Positions 5,094 through 12,810 of a stretch of DNA of 14,179 nt are shown here, in pieces. The translations under genes and the position numbers were made by a program. Where the stretch lies: the NCBI GenBank assembly GCA_015065205.1, contig SVQS01000031.1:1-14179 (forward strand), in the 5' to 3' direction. This stretch comes from Oscillospiraceae bacterium (lineage in GTDB: Bacteria; Bacillota; Clostridia; Oscillospirales; CAG-272). The number at the start of each line of letters is the position of its first letter. Position 1 is the first letter of the stretch. A model generated the notes under the pieces. It was not told the origin of the DNA. It did no database searches and saw only the letters and a program-made list of their open reading frames with translations.

Positions 5094-6455
5094 ATGAAAA
5101 TTTTGATATGCGGTTGTGGTGACATTGGCGAAACCCTGGCGCGTGAGCTTGGTGCGGCAGGGTATGATTTGACCATTATGGACTCCAATCCGCAAGTGCT
5201 TGAGAGTGGCATAAACCGCTACGACGTGATGGCGGTGCAGGGCAACTGCGCCTCAATGGAGGCACTCCAGCGCGCAGGTGTCAAAAAGTGCAAGCTTCTC
5301 ATTGCCTGCACGGGCAGTGATGAGCTCAATCTGCTCTCTTGTATGACCGCACACAGCCTCAATCCGCGCATCCATACCATCGCGCGTATCCGCGACCCCG
5401 AATATCTGGAGCAAGCATACGCTATGCGTGATGCGTTTGGCATCTCCCTGACCTTTAATCCCGAGCAGGATGCCGCAACAGAAATTGAGCGACTTATCAA
5501 ATATCCCGGCTTTTTGACGCGTGAAGCCTTTATGGGCGGTCGTGCCGAACTGGCGGAATTGCGCGTGGAAGAGGGAAGCCGACTCTGTAACGTAGCACTC
5601 GCCAACCTCGATACCATCGTGCGTACAAGAGTGCTGGTTTGCGTTGTTTTGCGTGATGGCGAGTCTATCATTCCCGATGGTAAATTTGTTTTGCGTGAGG
5701 GTGACCGTATCTTCGTTACAGCCGCACCCGACGACCTTGCCATCATGCTCAAGAGCCTTGGCATCGTTACACACAAGGCACGCCGCGTAATGGTTGTTGG
5801 CGGTGGAGCAATGTCCTACTATCTTGCTAAAAAACTCAAAAACAGCCGATCTATCGATGTCACTATCTTCGAGCGTGATGCAGAGCGTTGTCTGGAACTG
5901 AGCGAGCTTTTGCCTCGCGCTGCCGTGGTACACGGAGATGACGGTAACCTGACCTTCCTCGAAAAAGAAGGTCTTGCGCAAGCAGATGCGCTTCTTTCCT
6001 TGACCGATACCGACGAGCAGAATGTTATCGTTTCTCTCTATGCCGAGAGTCTTGGCGTGCCTCAAGTGATCACCCGACTTGGCAGACTGGATAATTCTGC
6101 GTTTATCGACCAGCTTTCCATTGGTAGTGTGGTTTCTCCCGGCAAGCTGTGCTGTAACACCATTGTTCGCTATGTGCGTGCGATGAAGAACCAGGATGGA
6201 GCTGCAGTTGCCATCCACCACGTGGCAGACGGACAAGCTGAAGCAATCGAGTTTTTGGTGGATCCCGATACCTTCCATTGCGATGAGCCTCTGCGTAAAA
6301 TCAACTTCAAGGAGAATGTCCGCATCGTTTGTATCGCACGCGGTAACGATATTATCATTCCCGGTGGCGATGATTGCTTCCGCGAGGGGGATAACGTGGT
6401 TGTGGTTGTCAATGGTGAGAATACCATATTGGAACTCAACGACATTTTTGCATAA
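5094..6455 (+). CDS. trkA: Trk potassium uptake regulatory subunit TrkA
   Basis: This 453-residue peripheral membrane protein forms the cytosolic gating ring of the Trk K+ transporter and responds to NAD(H)/ATP-type nucleotides. It is two tandem RCK units. The first Rossmann domain begins GCGDIG (7-12) with an acidic Asp30 at the end of strand 2, and its TrkA_C part is about 140-220. The second begins with GGGAMS (236-241) and Glu260, with TrkA_C about 365-453. In the second glycine-rich loop the third Gly of GxGxxG is Ser, seen also as small residues in some relatives. The ATG at 5094 is chosen over 5088 because AAAGGAG at 5078-5084 lies 9 nt before it, whereas the earlier ATG is only 3 nt away. 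The 51-nt gap from trxB has no clear promoter, and trkH follows after 12 nt. Confidence 0.93.
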   Translation: MKILICGCGDIGETLARELGAAGYDLTIMDSNPQVLESGINRYDVMAVQGNCASMEALQRAGVKKCKLLIACTGSDELNLLSCMTAHSLNPRIHTIARIRDPEYLEQAYAMRDAFGISLTFNPEQDAATEIERLIKYPGFLTREAFMGGRAELAELRVEEGSRLCNVALANLDTIVRTRVLVCVVLRDGESIIPDGKFVLREGDRIFVTAAPDDLAIMLKSLGIVTHKARRVMVVGGGAMSYYLAKKLKNSRSIDVTIFERDAERCLELSELLPRAAVVHGDDGNLTFLEKEGLAQADALLSLTDTDEQNVIVSLYAESLGVPQVITRLGRLDNSAFIDQLSIGSVVSPGKLCCNTIVRYVRAMKNQDGAAVAIHHVADGQAEAIEFLVDPDTFHCDEPLRKINFKENVRIVCIARGNDIIIPGGDDCFREGDNVVVVVNGENTILELNDIFA

Positions 6456-6467
6456 GAGGAGCGGTTT

Positions 6468-7922
6468 ATGAATTATAAAATAATGTGCCGCTTTTTATCC
6501 CTTGTTTGTTTAGCAGAGGCTGTATTTATGCTACCGGCACTTGCCATCAGCATCTACGACAGTCAAGCAAAAGCGGTTTTGGGCTTTGTGGCAACTATCT
6601 GTATCGCCGTAGCTCTGTATATTACATTAAAAATACTTTCGCGCAACAATTCCAATCGATTGACCGCCCGTGAAGGCTTTGTTTGCACGGCGGCAAGCTG
6701 GGTTTTAATGAGTCTTATCGGCTCATTGCCTTTTGTAATTTCGGGTGAAATTCCGCGTTTTATTGATGCACTGTTTGAAATCGTTTCGGGCTTTACCACA
6801 ACGGGAGCTTCTATTCTTGCAGATGTTGAAGCGCTTTCGCGCGGTATTCTGTATTGGCGTAGCTTTAGCCACTGGGTAGGCGGAATGGGTGTTTTGGTCT
6901 TTCTTTTGGCACTCGTGCCGGGTGGAAAGAAGAGCGAGGGTTTTACAATGCACCTCTTCCGTGCAGAGAGCCCTGGGCCCGAGGTGGGCAAGCTTGTTCC
7001 TAAGCTCCGTCAAACGGCAATTTATCTTTATGGAACGTATATGGTTCTCAGTGTACTCAATTTTACCTTTTTGATGCTAGGTGATATGAACTGGTTTGAG
7101 GCACTGTGCACGATGTTCGGTACGGCAGGCACGGGTGGCTTTGGTGTTAGAGGCGATAGTATTGGTAGCTTCAGCCCCTACATTCAAAATGTCACCACAG
7201 TGTTTATGTTGCTCTTTGGTGTCAACTTCAGCTGCTACTATCTCATTATTTTGCGGCAGTTCCGCTCGGTGATAAGGGACGAAGAATTGCGTTTGTATTT
7301 CAGCATCGTAGCTGTGAGTATTTTGCTTATCACTTGGAATATCGCAGGAATGTACGATACTCTTGGCGAGGGACTCCGTCACGCGGCCTTTCAGGTTGCC
7401 AGTATCATATCCACCACGGGATATTCCACAGTGGATTTTGACCTGTGGCCTACATTCTCCAAGGGGATTTTGACCATTCTGATGATTACGGGCGCCTGCG
7501 CGGGAAGCACCTGCGGCGGTATGAAATGCGCGCGTGTCTTGCTTCTGTTCAAAGGACTACGCCGTAACATCCGCCAAATGGTTCACCCAAACAGAGTGGA
7601 AGTCGTTCGTGTGAACGGACGAGCCGTAGACGAAAAAGTGATGTCAGGTCTTAACGGTTATCTTTCGGCCTATGTGCTCATTTTGTTTTTGAGCTTTGTT
7701 GTTATTTGCTTTGACGATTTTTCCATCGGCACAAATATTTCGGCAGTTTTGGCTTGCTTTAACAATATCGGTCCCGGGTTTGAAACCGTAGGACCTATGG
7801 AGAACTTTGGAAATTACAGTGTTCTTTCCAAGCTTGTTCTCACATTCGATATGTTGGCGGGCAGACTCGAAATTTTCCCGATTCTTTTGTTCTTTGCCCC
7901 CGGTAGTTGGAAAAAGAACTAA
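6468..7922 (+). CDS. trkH: Trk potassium uptake membrane subunit TrkH
   Basis: This 484-residue integral membrane protein is the K+-conducting subunit of the Trk/Ktr/HKT superfamily. All four pore-loop filters are visible: FTTTGAS (109-115), GTAGTGGFG (218-226), ISTTGYS (314-320) and NIGPGF (433-438), each between hydrophobic helices. It also has the conserved HWVGGMGVLVF (135-145), CAGSTCGGMK (344-353) where the third-repeat helix bends to form the intramembrane loop, and the closing GRLEIFP (465-471). The N-terminus begins directly with a membrane span. The ATG at 6468 follows AGAGGAG by about 6 nt and lies 12 nt behind trkA, so the two subunits are translated from one message. Length and ends fit TrkH proteins. 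An 11-bp tandem duplication overlaps its stop codon. Confidence 0.94.
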   Translation: MNYKIMCRFLSLVCLAEAVFMLPALAISIYDSQAKAVLGFVATICIAVALYITLKILSRNNSNRLTAREGFVCTAASWVLMSLIGSLPFVISGEIPRFIDALFEIVSGFTTTGASILADVEALSRGILYWRSFSHWVGGMGVLVFLLALVPGGKKSEGFTMHLFRAESPGPEVGKLVPKLRQTAIYLYGTYMVLSVLNFTFLMLGDMNWFEALCTMFGTAGTGGFGVRGDSIGSFSPYIQNVTTVFMLLFGVNFSCYYLIILRQFRSVIRDEELRLYFSIVAVSILLITWNIAGMYDTLGEGLRHAAFQVASIISTTGYSTVDFDLWPTFSKGILTILMITGACAGSTCGGMKCARVLLLFKGLRRNIRQMVHPNRVEVVRVNGRAVDEKVMSGLNGYLSAYVLILFLSFVVICFDDFSIGTNISAVLACFNNIGPGFETVGPMENFGNYSVLSKLVLTFDMLAGRLEIFPILLFFAPGSWKKN

Positions 7923-7941
7923 AAAAGAACTAACAAAAAGA

Positions 7942-7970
7942 AAGGAAGCCGTTTAAAAAACGACTTCCTT
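7942..7970. terminator. Bidirectional intrinsic terminator between trkH and the DUF1667 gene
   Basis: The arms 7942-7954 and 7958-7970 pair over 13 positions with one C-A mismatch (7949/7963) and an AAA loop. On plus the stem is followed by AATTTTTATT. On minus it is followed by TTTCTTTTTGTTAG. It lies 19 nt past the trkH stop and 5 nt past the stop of the convergent minus-strand gene, a position suited to stopping both transcripts. Confidence 0.85.
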
Positions 7971-7975
7971 AATTT

Positions 7976-8326
7976 TTATTCCATATTTGCGGTAACGATG
8001 ATGTTAGCACCTGTTCCAAACAGATTTTCGATGACGGTGTCCCCGATATGAGCGGGCAGGGGAACGATTACGCCATCAACCTCGCGCATACACTCAAACA
8101 TCAAATCCTTTGGGATAGGACGGTCAGTCTTAACGGGAATTACACCGCCATCCGACGTGCGTGCGGTGGTAGTAATGGTGCGAACGGGATTGGTGCATTC
8201 GTCAATCGCATATTGCTTGCCGCGAGGGCAGGTGTTGCCCATGACCTCGGTTACAACGCCATTTTCAAGTGTTACACTCAACTGACAGCCAATGGGGCAA
8301 ACGATACAGGTAAGCTCTCTTTTCAT
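7976..8326 (-). CDS. DUF1667 protein, Cys-rich partner of the GlpA/GlpB-like oxidoreductases
   Basis: This 116-residue protein starts MKRELTCIVCPIGCQLSV. Cys7, Cys10, Cys14 and Cys33 form C-x2-C-x3-C-x18-C followed by PRG, a spacing very like the N-terminal [4Fe-4S] site of molybdopterin oxidoreductases. The remainder (about 45-116) has no Cys cluster. It belongs to DUF1667, which is typically encoded next to GlpA-like and GlpB-like FAD proteins in anaerobic Firmicutes and Thermotogae, so it probably serves as a small electron-transfer subunit. That role is inferred from context and Cys spacing. The ATG at 8326 is chosen because GGAGGTG lies 8 nt upstream and the upstream gene's TGA is one base before it (TGATATG). 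An earlier ATG at 8347 would overlap the previous gene and lacks a good site. Confidence 0.85.
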   Translation of the reverse strand: MKRELTCIVCPIGCQLSVTLENGVVTEVMGNTCPRGKQYAIDECTNPVRTITTTARTSDGGVIPVKTDRPIPKDLMFECMREVDGVIVPLPAHIGDTVIENLFGTGANIIVTANME

Positions 8327-8327
8327 A

Positions 8328-9569
8328 TCAGCGCACCTCCAAAACAAATTTCAGTTCTTTGGCATCAACAAATGCCGCAGATTTGAGTGTGATGCTCTCC
8401 ATCTCGCCCGGAGCCATACGGCTCTTTTTCTTTTGCGCGACGACTCTCTCACCGTCAAGAACCTTGAGCGTTACATTTCGGTAAACATCGGCTACGCGGA
8501 AATAAACGGTGACGTCCTTTTCGGCGGTGATGACCTGCGGAACGGTATAGCGCACGCGACCGTCGGTTGCGAGGGGAATGTGAAGCTTTTTTTTACTCTT
8601 TCCGAGAATATACGCCGCCGCGCTTTTGCCTGCAACCTCCGCCTCTTCGGATACAAAGTCAACGAGGTCGTGCACGTGGAGCACGTTTCCGCAAGCAAAA
8701 ATACCTTCGGTAGCGGTTTGTCTATCTTGGTCGACCACAGCACCGTTTGTTACGCGGTCAAGGGCGACGTCTGCGGTTTTAGAAAGCTCATTTTCGGGAA
8801 TAAGACCAACAGAGAGGAGCAGGGTGTCACAAGGAATGTACTCGCGCGTTTCAGCAATGGGATGGCGACGCTCATCCACCTTTGCAATGGTAACGCCCGT
8901 GAGTCTCTCACGACCGTGAATTTCAACAACGGTGTGGCTGAGCTTGAGGGGAATGTTAAAATCATTGAGACATTGCTCAATATTGCGCGCAAGACCGCCC
9001 GAATAGGGCATCAATTCGCACACAGCGTGTACCTTTGCGCCCTCAAGCGTCATACGGCGCGCCATAATCAAGCCGATATCGCCCGAGCCGAGAATGACGA
9101 CCTCTTTGCCGGGGAGATACCCTTTGAGATTGACGTACTTTTGTGCCGTGCCCGCACTGTAAATGCCTGCAGGGCGTGTACCTGCGATATTCAAGGCTCC
9201 GCGGGAGCGCTCACGGCAACCCATTGCGAGAATAACAGCCTTGGCTTTGAGTTGGAATACACCGCTCTCGGCATTGGTGGCGGTTACTATGCGGTCGGGA
9301 GTGATGTCAAGTACCATTGTGCCAAGCAAGAAAGGAATGTTTTTGGCGTGTACTTCTTTTTCATAACGCCAAGCGTATTCGGGGCCGGTCAGCTCCTCGC
9401 CAAAGCGGTGGAGTCCAAAGCCGTTGTGAATACATTGCTGCAAAATACCGCCAAGGCGTTCATCACGTTCCAAGATGAGAAGATCGCGAATGCCTGCTTC
9501 GTATGCCGCCAGAGCCGCACTCATACCGGCAGGGCCACCGCCAATAATGACAAGATCAATTTCTCTCAT
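8328..9569 (-). CDS. GlpB-like FAD/NAD(P)-dependent oxidoreductase
   Basis: This 413-residue two-dinucleotide flavoprotein has the FAD motif IIGGGPAGMSAALAA (8-22), the GCRERSRG segment (117-124) after the ATG-like strand, an NAD(P) Rossmann motif GSGDIG (161-166), and the closing FAD motif GIFACGNVLHVHDLVDFVSE (289-308). The C-terminal 80 or so residues look like a small beta-rich extension. Proteins of this type pair with a GlpA-like dehydrogenase and a DUF1667 protein and probably oxidise the reduced partner with NAD+ or another acceptor. Many are annotated as anaerobic glycerol-3-phosphate dehydrogenase subunits, but relatives serve in opine, proline and cyanide-forming oxidases, so the substrate is open. 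The ATG at 9569 is selected because AAAGGAGG sits just upstream and the previous gene's TAA is one base before it (TAATATG). An upstream ATG at 9617 lies within the GlpA-like gene and has no site. Confidence 0.85.
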   Translation of the reverse strand: MREIDLVIIGGGPAGMSAALAAYEAGIRDLLILERDERLGGILQQCIHNGFGLHRFGEELTGPEYAWRYEKEVHAKNIPFLLGTMVLDITPDRIVTATNAESGVFQLKAKAVILAMGCRERSRGALNIAGTRPAGIYSAGTAQKYVNLKGYLPGKEVVILGSGDIGLIMARRMTLEGAKVHAVCELMPYSGGLARNIEQCLNDFNIPLKLSHTVVEIHGRERLTGVTIAKVDERRHPIAETREYIPCDTLLLSVGLIPENELSKTADVALDRVTNGAVVDQDRQTATEGIFACGNVLHVHDLVDFVSEEAEVAGKSAAAYILGKSKKKLHIPLATDGRVRYTVPQVITAEKDVTVYFRVADVYRNVTLKVLDGERVVAQKKKSRMAPGEMESITLKSAAFVDAKELKFVLEVR

Positions 9570-9570
9570 A

Positions 9571-11004
9571 TTATTGTACCTCCTTTGTTTTTTGCACGTT
9601 GATAAGCGATTTACCACCGCACTTGGTTACTTCCTCGTAAGGAATATTCATTTCGCGTGCGAGAAGCTCTACAATGTAAGGGGAGCAGAACCCACCCTGA
9701 CAGCGTCCCATTTGCGCGCGTGTGCGACGTTTCACGCCATCGAGGTCGCGCGGACGCGGATTTTGACGAATCGCCGCGAGAATTTCCCCCTCGCTCACAC
9801 CCTCGCAACGGCAAATGATGTGACCGTAGGTGGGATCTTTTGCAATCATCGCATTCTTTTCGTCAATCGTGCCCTCGCGGAATGCGTGAGATGCTGGACG
9901 AATGGGGGTGAAGTCGGCTTTCTTTTCGAGAGACAGGTCTGCTTTTTCAAGCAGCTCGACTACCATTTCAGCAATGGCAGGGGCAGAGGAAAGTCCGGGA
10001 GATTCAATACCTGCTACATTGATAAAACGCGGCTTGGGGTTATTGATGATAAAGTCGCCCGTAGAGCCTACCGCACGCAGACCGCAGAAAGAGGTAATGC
10101 TCTTGCCAAAGGGGATTCCCGTTGTATTCTCGTTACTTTGCTTCATTACAAAAGCGAGTCCTTCAGTTGTAGTAGATTTATCAAGCTTATCTTCAATATC
10201 GACACCTGTAGGGCCTGTAATCAGGTTGCCGTCCACGGTGGGGGAGACGAGAATGCCCTTGCCCATCTTTCCGGGGGTGCGGAAGATGGTGTGCTTTACA
10301 AGCGAGCCGCACTCCTTATCAAGGAGCACGTATTCGCCGCGACGGGGATGAATGGAGAAGCTGTCGTCTCCTGCCATTTTGGCAATCTCGTCGGCAAAAA
10401 CGCCTGCCGCGTTGACAACGTAGCGTGCTTCGACGGTGTTGTTGGCAGAAGAAATTTCATAGTGTGTGCCGCAGTCGCGGATGCCATCAACGGCAAAATC
10501 GAGCTTGAGGTCAGCACCGTTATCCATTGCATTACCAATAGAGGCAATAGTCAATTCATACGGGCATACGATAGCGCCCGTAGGTGCGTGAAGTGCGCAG
10601 AGAACGTCGGGGGAGAGATTAGGCTCAAGGGCGCGAAGCTCGTCTTTTTCAAGGATGCGGAGTCCCTTGACACCGTTCTTGTTTCCGCGCACGAGAAGTG
10701 CCTCAAGAGCGGCGCGATCTTCTTCGTTAAAGCCGATAACCAAAGAGCCGTTGTTTTGATATTTTACGCCGAGTTCCTGACAAACAGTGGGCATCAGTTG
10801 CGAGCCGCGCACATTGAGTTTTGCTTTGAGAGAACCTTCCTTGGCATCATAGCCTGCGTGAACAATGGCGGAGTTGGCAGCACTTGAGCCTGTGGCAACG
10901 TCATGTCCTTTTTCCAAAATACAAATATTCAATTGATAAGAAGCGAGGGTGCGCGCAATCATACCGCCCACAACACCGCCGCCTATAATAGCAACGTCAT
11001 ACAT
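9571..11004 (-). CDS. GlpA/GlpO-like FAD dehydrogenase with C-terminal BFD [2Fe-2S] domain (probable glycerol-3-phosphate dehydrogenase)
   Basis: This 477-residue protein begins with a DAO-type FAD domain: IIGGGVVGGMIARTL (6-20), Glu31 at the strand-2 end, then GSSAANSAIVHAGYD (39-53), and C-terminally GLRAVGSTGDFII and AGIESPGLSSAPAIAEM (331-347). A BFD-like [2Fe-2S] domain follows at about 394-445 with C398-R-C400 and C435-QGGF-C440 (CxC-x34-CxxxxC). The family oxidises glycerol-3-phosphate to dihydroxyacetone phosphate, although L-2-hydroxyglutarate-type or other hydroxy-acid substrates cannot be excluded. There is no membrane anchor. AAAGGA lies 9 nt before the ATG. It starts 33 nt after the ABC exporter and its stop is one base before the GlpB-like start, so the three oxidoreductase genes are translationally coupled. 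No glpK or glpF is in view. Confidence 0.82.
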   Translation of the reverse strand: MYDVAIIGGGVVGGMIARTLASYQLNICILEKGHDVATGSSAANSAIVHAGYDAKEGSLKAKLNVRGSQLMPTVCQELGVKYQNNGSLVIGFNEEDRAALEALLVRGNKNGVKGLRILEKDELRALEPNLSPDVLCALHAPTGAIVCPYELTIASIGNAMDNGADLKLDFAVDGIRDCGTHYEISSANNTVEARYVVNAAGVFADEIAKMAGDDSFSIHPRRGEYVLLDKECGSLVKHTIFRTPGKMGKGILVSPTVDGNLITGPTGVDIEDKLDKSTTTEGLAFVMKQSNENTTGIPFGKSITSFCGLRAVGSTGDFIINNPKPRFINVAGIESPGLSSAPAIAEMVVELLEKADLSLEKKADFTPIRPASHAFREGTIDEKNAMIAKDPTYGHIICRCEGVSEGEILAAIRQNPRPRDLDGVKRRTRAQMGRCQGGFCSPYIVELLAREMNIPYEEVTKCGGKSLINVQKTKEVQ

Positions 11005-11037
11005 AATATTTTTCCTTTCATAGGGATTGTTTCTATA

Positions 11038-12810
11038 TCAAAGTGTCGAATAGAGGGCATACAACTCGCTGTAAATGCCACCCTTTGCTATCAGCTCTTG
11101 GTGTGTGCCCGATTCCTCAATGCCGTTCTCTGTCAAAACGAGAATGCGGTCGGCATTTCGAATGGTAGTCAGGCGGTGTGCAATGGTAAAGGTTGTACGA
11201 CCCTCGGCAAGCTTTTCAAGAGACTGTTGAACAAGTCGCTCACTTTCGTTGTCAAGCGCGCTTGTGGCTTCGTCAAGGATAAGAATAGGGGGATTTTTGA
11301 GAAACAGCCGCGCAATAGAGATGCGTTGCTTTTGTCCGCCCGAAAGCTTTACTCCGCGCTCGCCGACATAGGTATTATATCCATCGGGAAGCGTTGAGAT
11401 GAATTCGTGTGCGCCTGCCATTTTTGCAGCTGCTTCGATTTCTTCGTCGGTGGCGTCGACCTTGCCGTAGGCAATGTTTTCGCGTACGCTACCCGAAAAG
11501 AGGTAAACATCCTGCGCCACAACGCCGATGCAGCTACGCAAGGAGTGCATCGTGACCTCGCGAATATCCTTTCCGTCGACCAAGATCTTACCCGACGAAA
11601 CCTCGTAAAAACGGGGAATGAGCGAGCAGAGGGTTGTCTTGCCGCCGCCGGACGGGCCGACGAGCGCGATGTTTTCACCGGGGGCAACATCAAGGTCAAG
11701 GTGTGTTAGTACGTTCTTGGTTTCGGTTTCATAACGGAAGGAAACATCGCAAAACTCCACATGTCCCTTTACGTCACAGAGGTTTGTTGCACCTTGAATA
11801 TCTTGAATTTCGGGCTCTGTTTCCATAATTTCTTGGAATCTCTCAATGCCCGAAATACCTTGCTGGAATTGCTCGGAGAACTCGACAATGCGGCGAATAG
11901 AGGTGAGCAGGGTAGAAACAAACATCAGGTATGCAATGTAATCGGGGGGAGTGATAGTGGGCAGATTTCCAATACCCATCATAAACAGTGCTCCCGCAAC
12001 CACTACGATAATATACATCAGTCCGTCAAAGAGTCGCGTTGAAGAATGAAACGCACCCATAATGCGGTAGCGCTCGCTTTTGATGCGAAGGTATTCGCAG
12101 TTGCCCTCTCCAAATTTCCTTTTTTCTTCATCCTCACGCGAAAAAGAGCGTGTTACGCGAATGCCGAGCAGACTATCCTCAATTTGTGAGTTGAGTTCGC
12201 CAATCTGCTTGCGTGACTCGCGGAAATTCGAGCGCATACGGCGGCGGAAGAAGATAGAGAATGCAAGAATGAGCGGAATGACCGAGAAGATGATGAGCGT
12301 GAGCGGTACGTTGATGGTGCAGAGCAGAATGAACGCACCAATGATTTTAACGCCCGCAATAAAGAACTCCTCGGGGCAGTGGTGTGCAAACTCGGTCACG
12401 TCAAACAGGTCGGTCGTCATACGCGACATAAGCGTACCCACCTTGGTGTTGTCGTAATAGGAGAAGGAAAGCTTTTGCAGGTGAGAGAAGAGATCGCGGC
12501 GCATATCGGTTTCTATCTTCGTACCCATTATATGACCGATAGAGGTCATAAAGTAGTTGGCGGCGGTATCGATGATGCGCAAAAGGACATACATTCCGCC
12601 AATGCCGAAAATGAGTGTGGGGGTCAGTGCGGCGAGGTTTTCGCTCGATGCCGCGTTGGTAATGGTACGCACCACCATGGGGAGCACAAGCTCGCAAATC
12701 GTGGTGAGCGCGGCACAAAAGAGGTCAAAGGCCATAACGCCGCCATAGGGCTTGTAGTAGGGCAGGAACTTACCAATGAGTCCTACGTTTTTATTTTTCT
12801 TTCGTTTCAT
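11038..12810 (-). CDS. ABC exporter, fused membrane and ATPase domains (multidrug/lipid type)
   Basis: This 590-residue half-transporter has a type IV (exporter-type) membrane domain at about 20-315 with six predicted spans, then a nucleotide-binding domain at about 350-590. The ATPase motifs are intact: Walker A GPSGGGKTT (385-393), Q-loop Gln433 in VVAQDVYLFSGSVREN, signature LSGGQ (489-493), Walker B ILILDEA with Glu514, D-loop SALD and switch His544 in IAHRLTTI. Such proteins export drugs, lipids or peptides as homo- or heterodimers. No C39 peptidase domain is present, and no second half-transporter is beside it, so a homodimer is more likely. The ATG at 12810 overlaps the ABC-F stop by 4 nt (ATGA) and has GGAGAC 8 nt upstream. 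The gene is followed after 33 nt, without a hairpin, by the GlpA-like gene. Substrate cannot be told from sequence. Confidence 0.9.
   Translation of the reverse strand: MKRKKNKNVGLIGKFLPYYKPYGGVMAFDLFCAALTTICELVLPMVVRTITNAASSENLAALTPTLIFGIGGMYVLLRIIDTAANYFMTSIGHIMGTKIETDMRRDLFSHLQKLSFSYYDNTKVGTLMSRMTTDLFDVTEFAHHCPEEFFIAGVKIIGAFILLCTINVPLTLIIFSVIPLILAFSIFFRRRMRSNFRESRKQIGELNSQIEDSLLGIRVTRSFSREDEEKRKFGEGNCEYLRIKSERYRIMGAFHSSTRLFDGLMYIIVVVAGALFMMGIGNLPTITPPDYIAYLMFVSTLLTSIRRIVEFSEQFQQGISGIERFQEIMETEPEIQDIQGATNLCDVKGHVEFCDVSFRYETETKNVLTHLDLDVAPGENIALVGPSGGGKTTLCSLIPRFYEVSSGKILVDGKDIREVTMHSLRSCIGVVAQDVYLFSGSVRENIAYGKVDATDEEIEAAAKMAGAHEFISTLPDGYNTYVGERGVKLSGGQKQRISIARLFLKNPPILILDEATSALDNESERLVQQSLEKLAEGRTTFTIAHRLTTIRNADRILVLTENGIEESGTHQELIAKGGIYSELYALYSTL

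Noticed and set aside
8292..9602. Long plus-strand open frame (436 codons) opposite the GlpB-like gene
   Set aside because: Its translation has no recognisable domain, while the opposite strand encodes a clear FAD/NAD oxidoreductase with good ribosome binding sites. Long antisense frames of this kind arise from codon bias.
9475..10887. Long plus-strand open frame (470 codons) opposite the GlpA-like gene
   Set aside because: The Cys- and Arg-rich composition and lack of motifs mark it as a shadow of the intact DAO/BFD protein on the minus strand.
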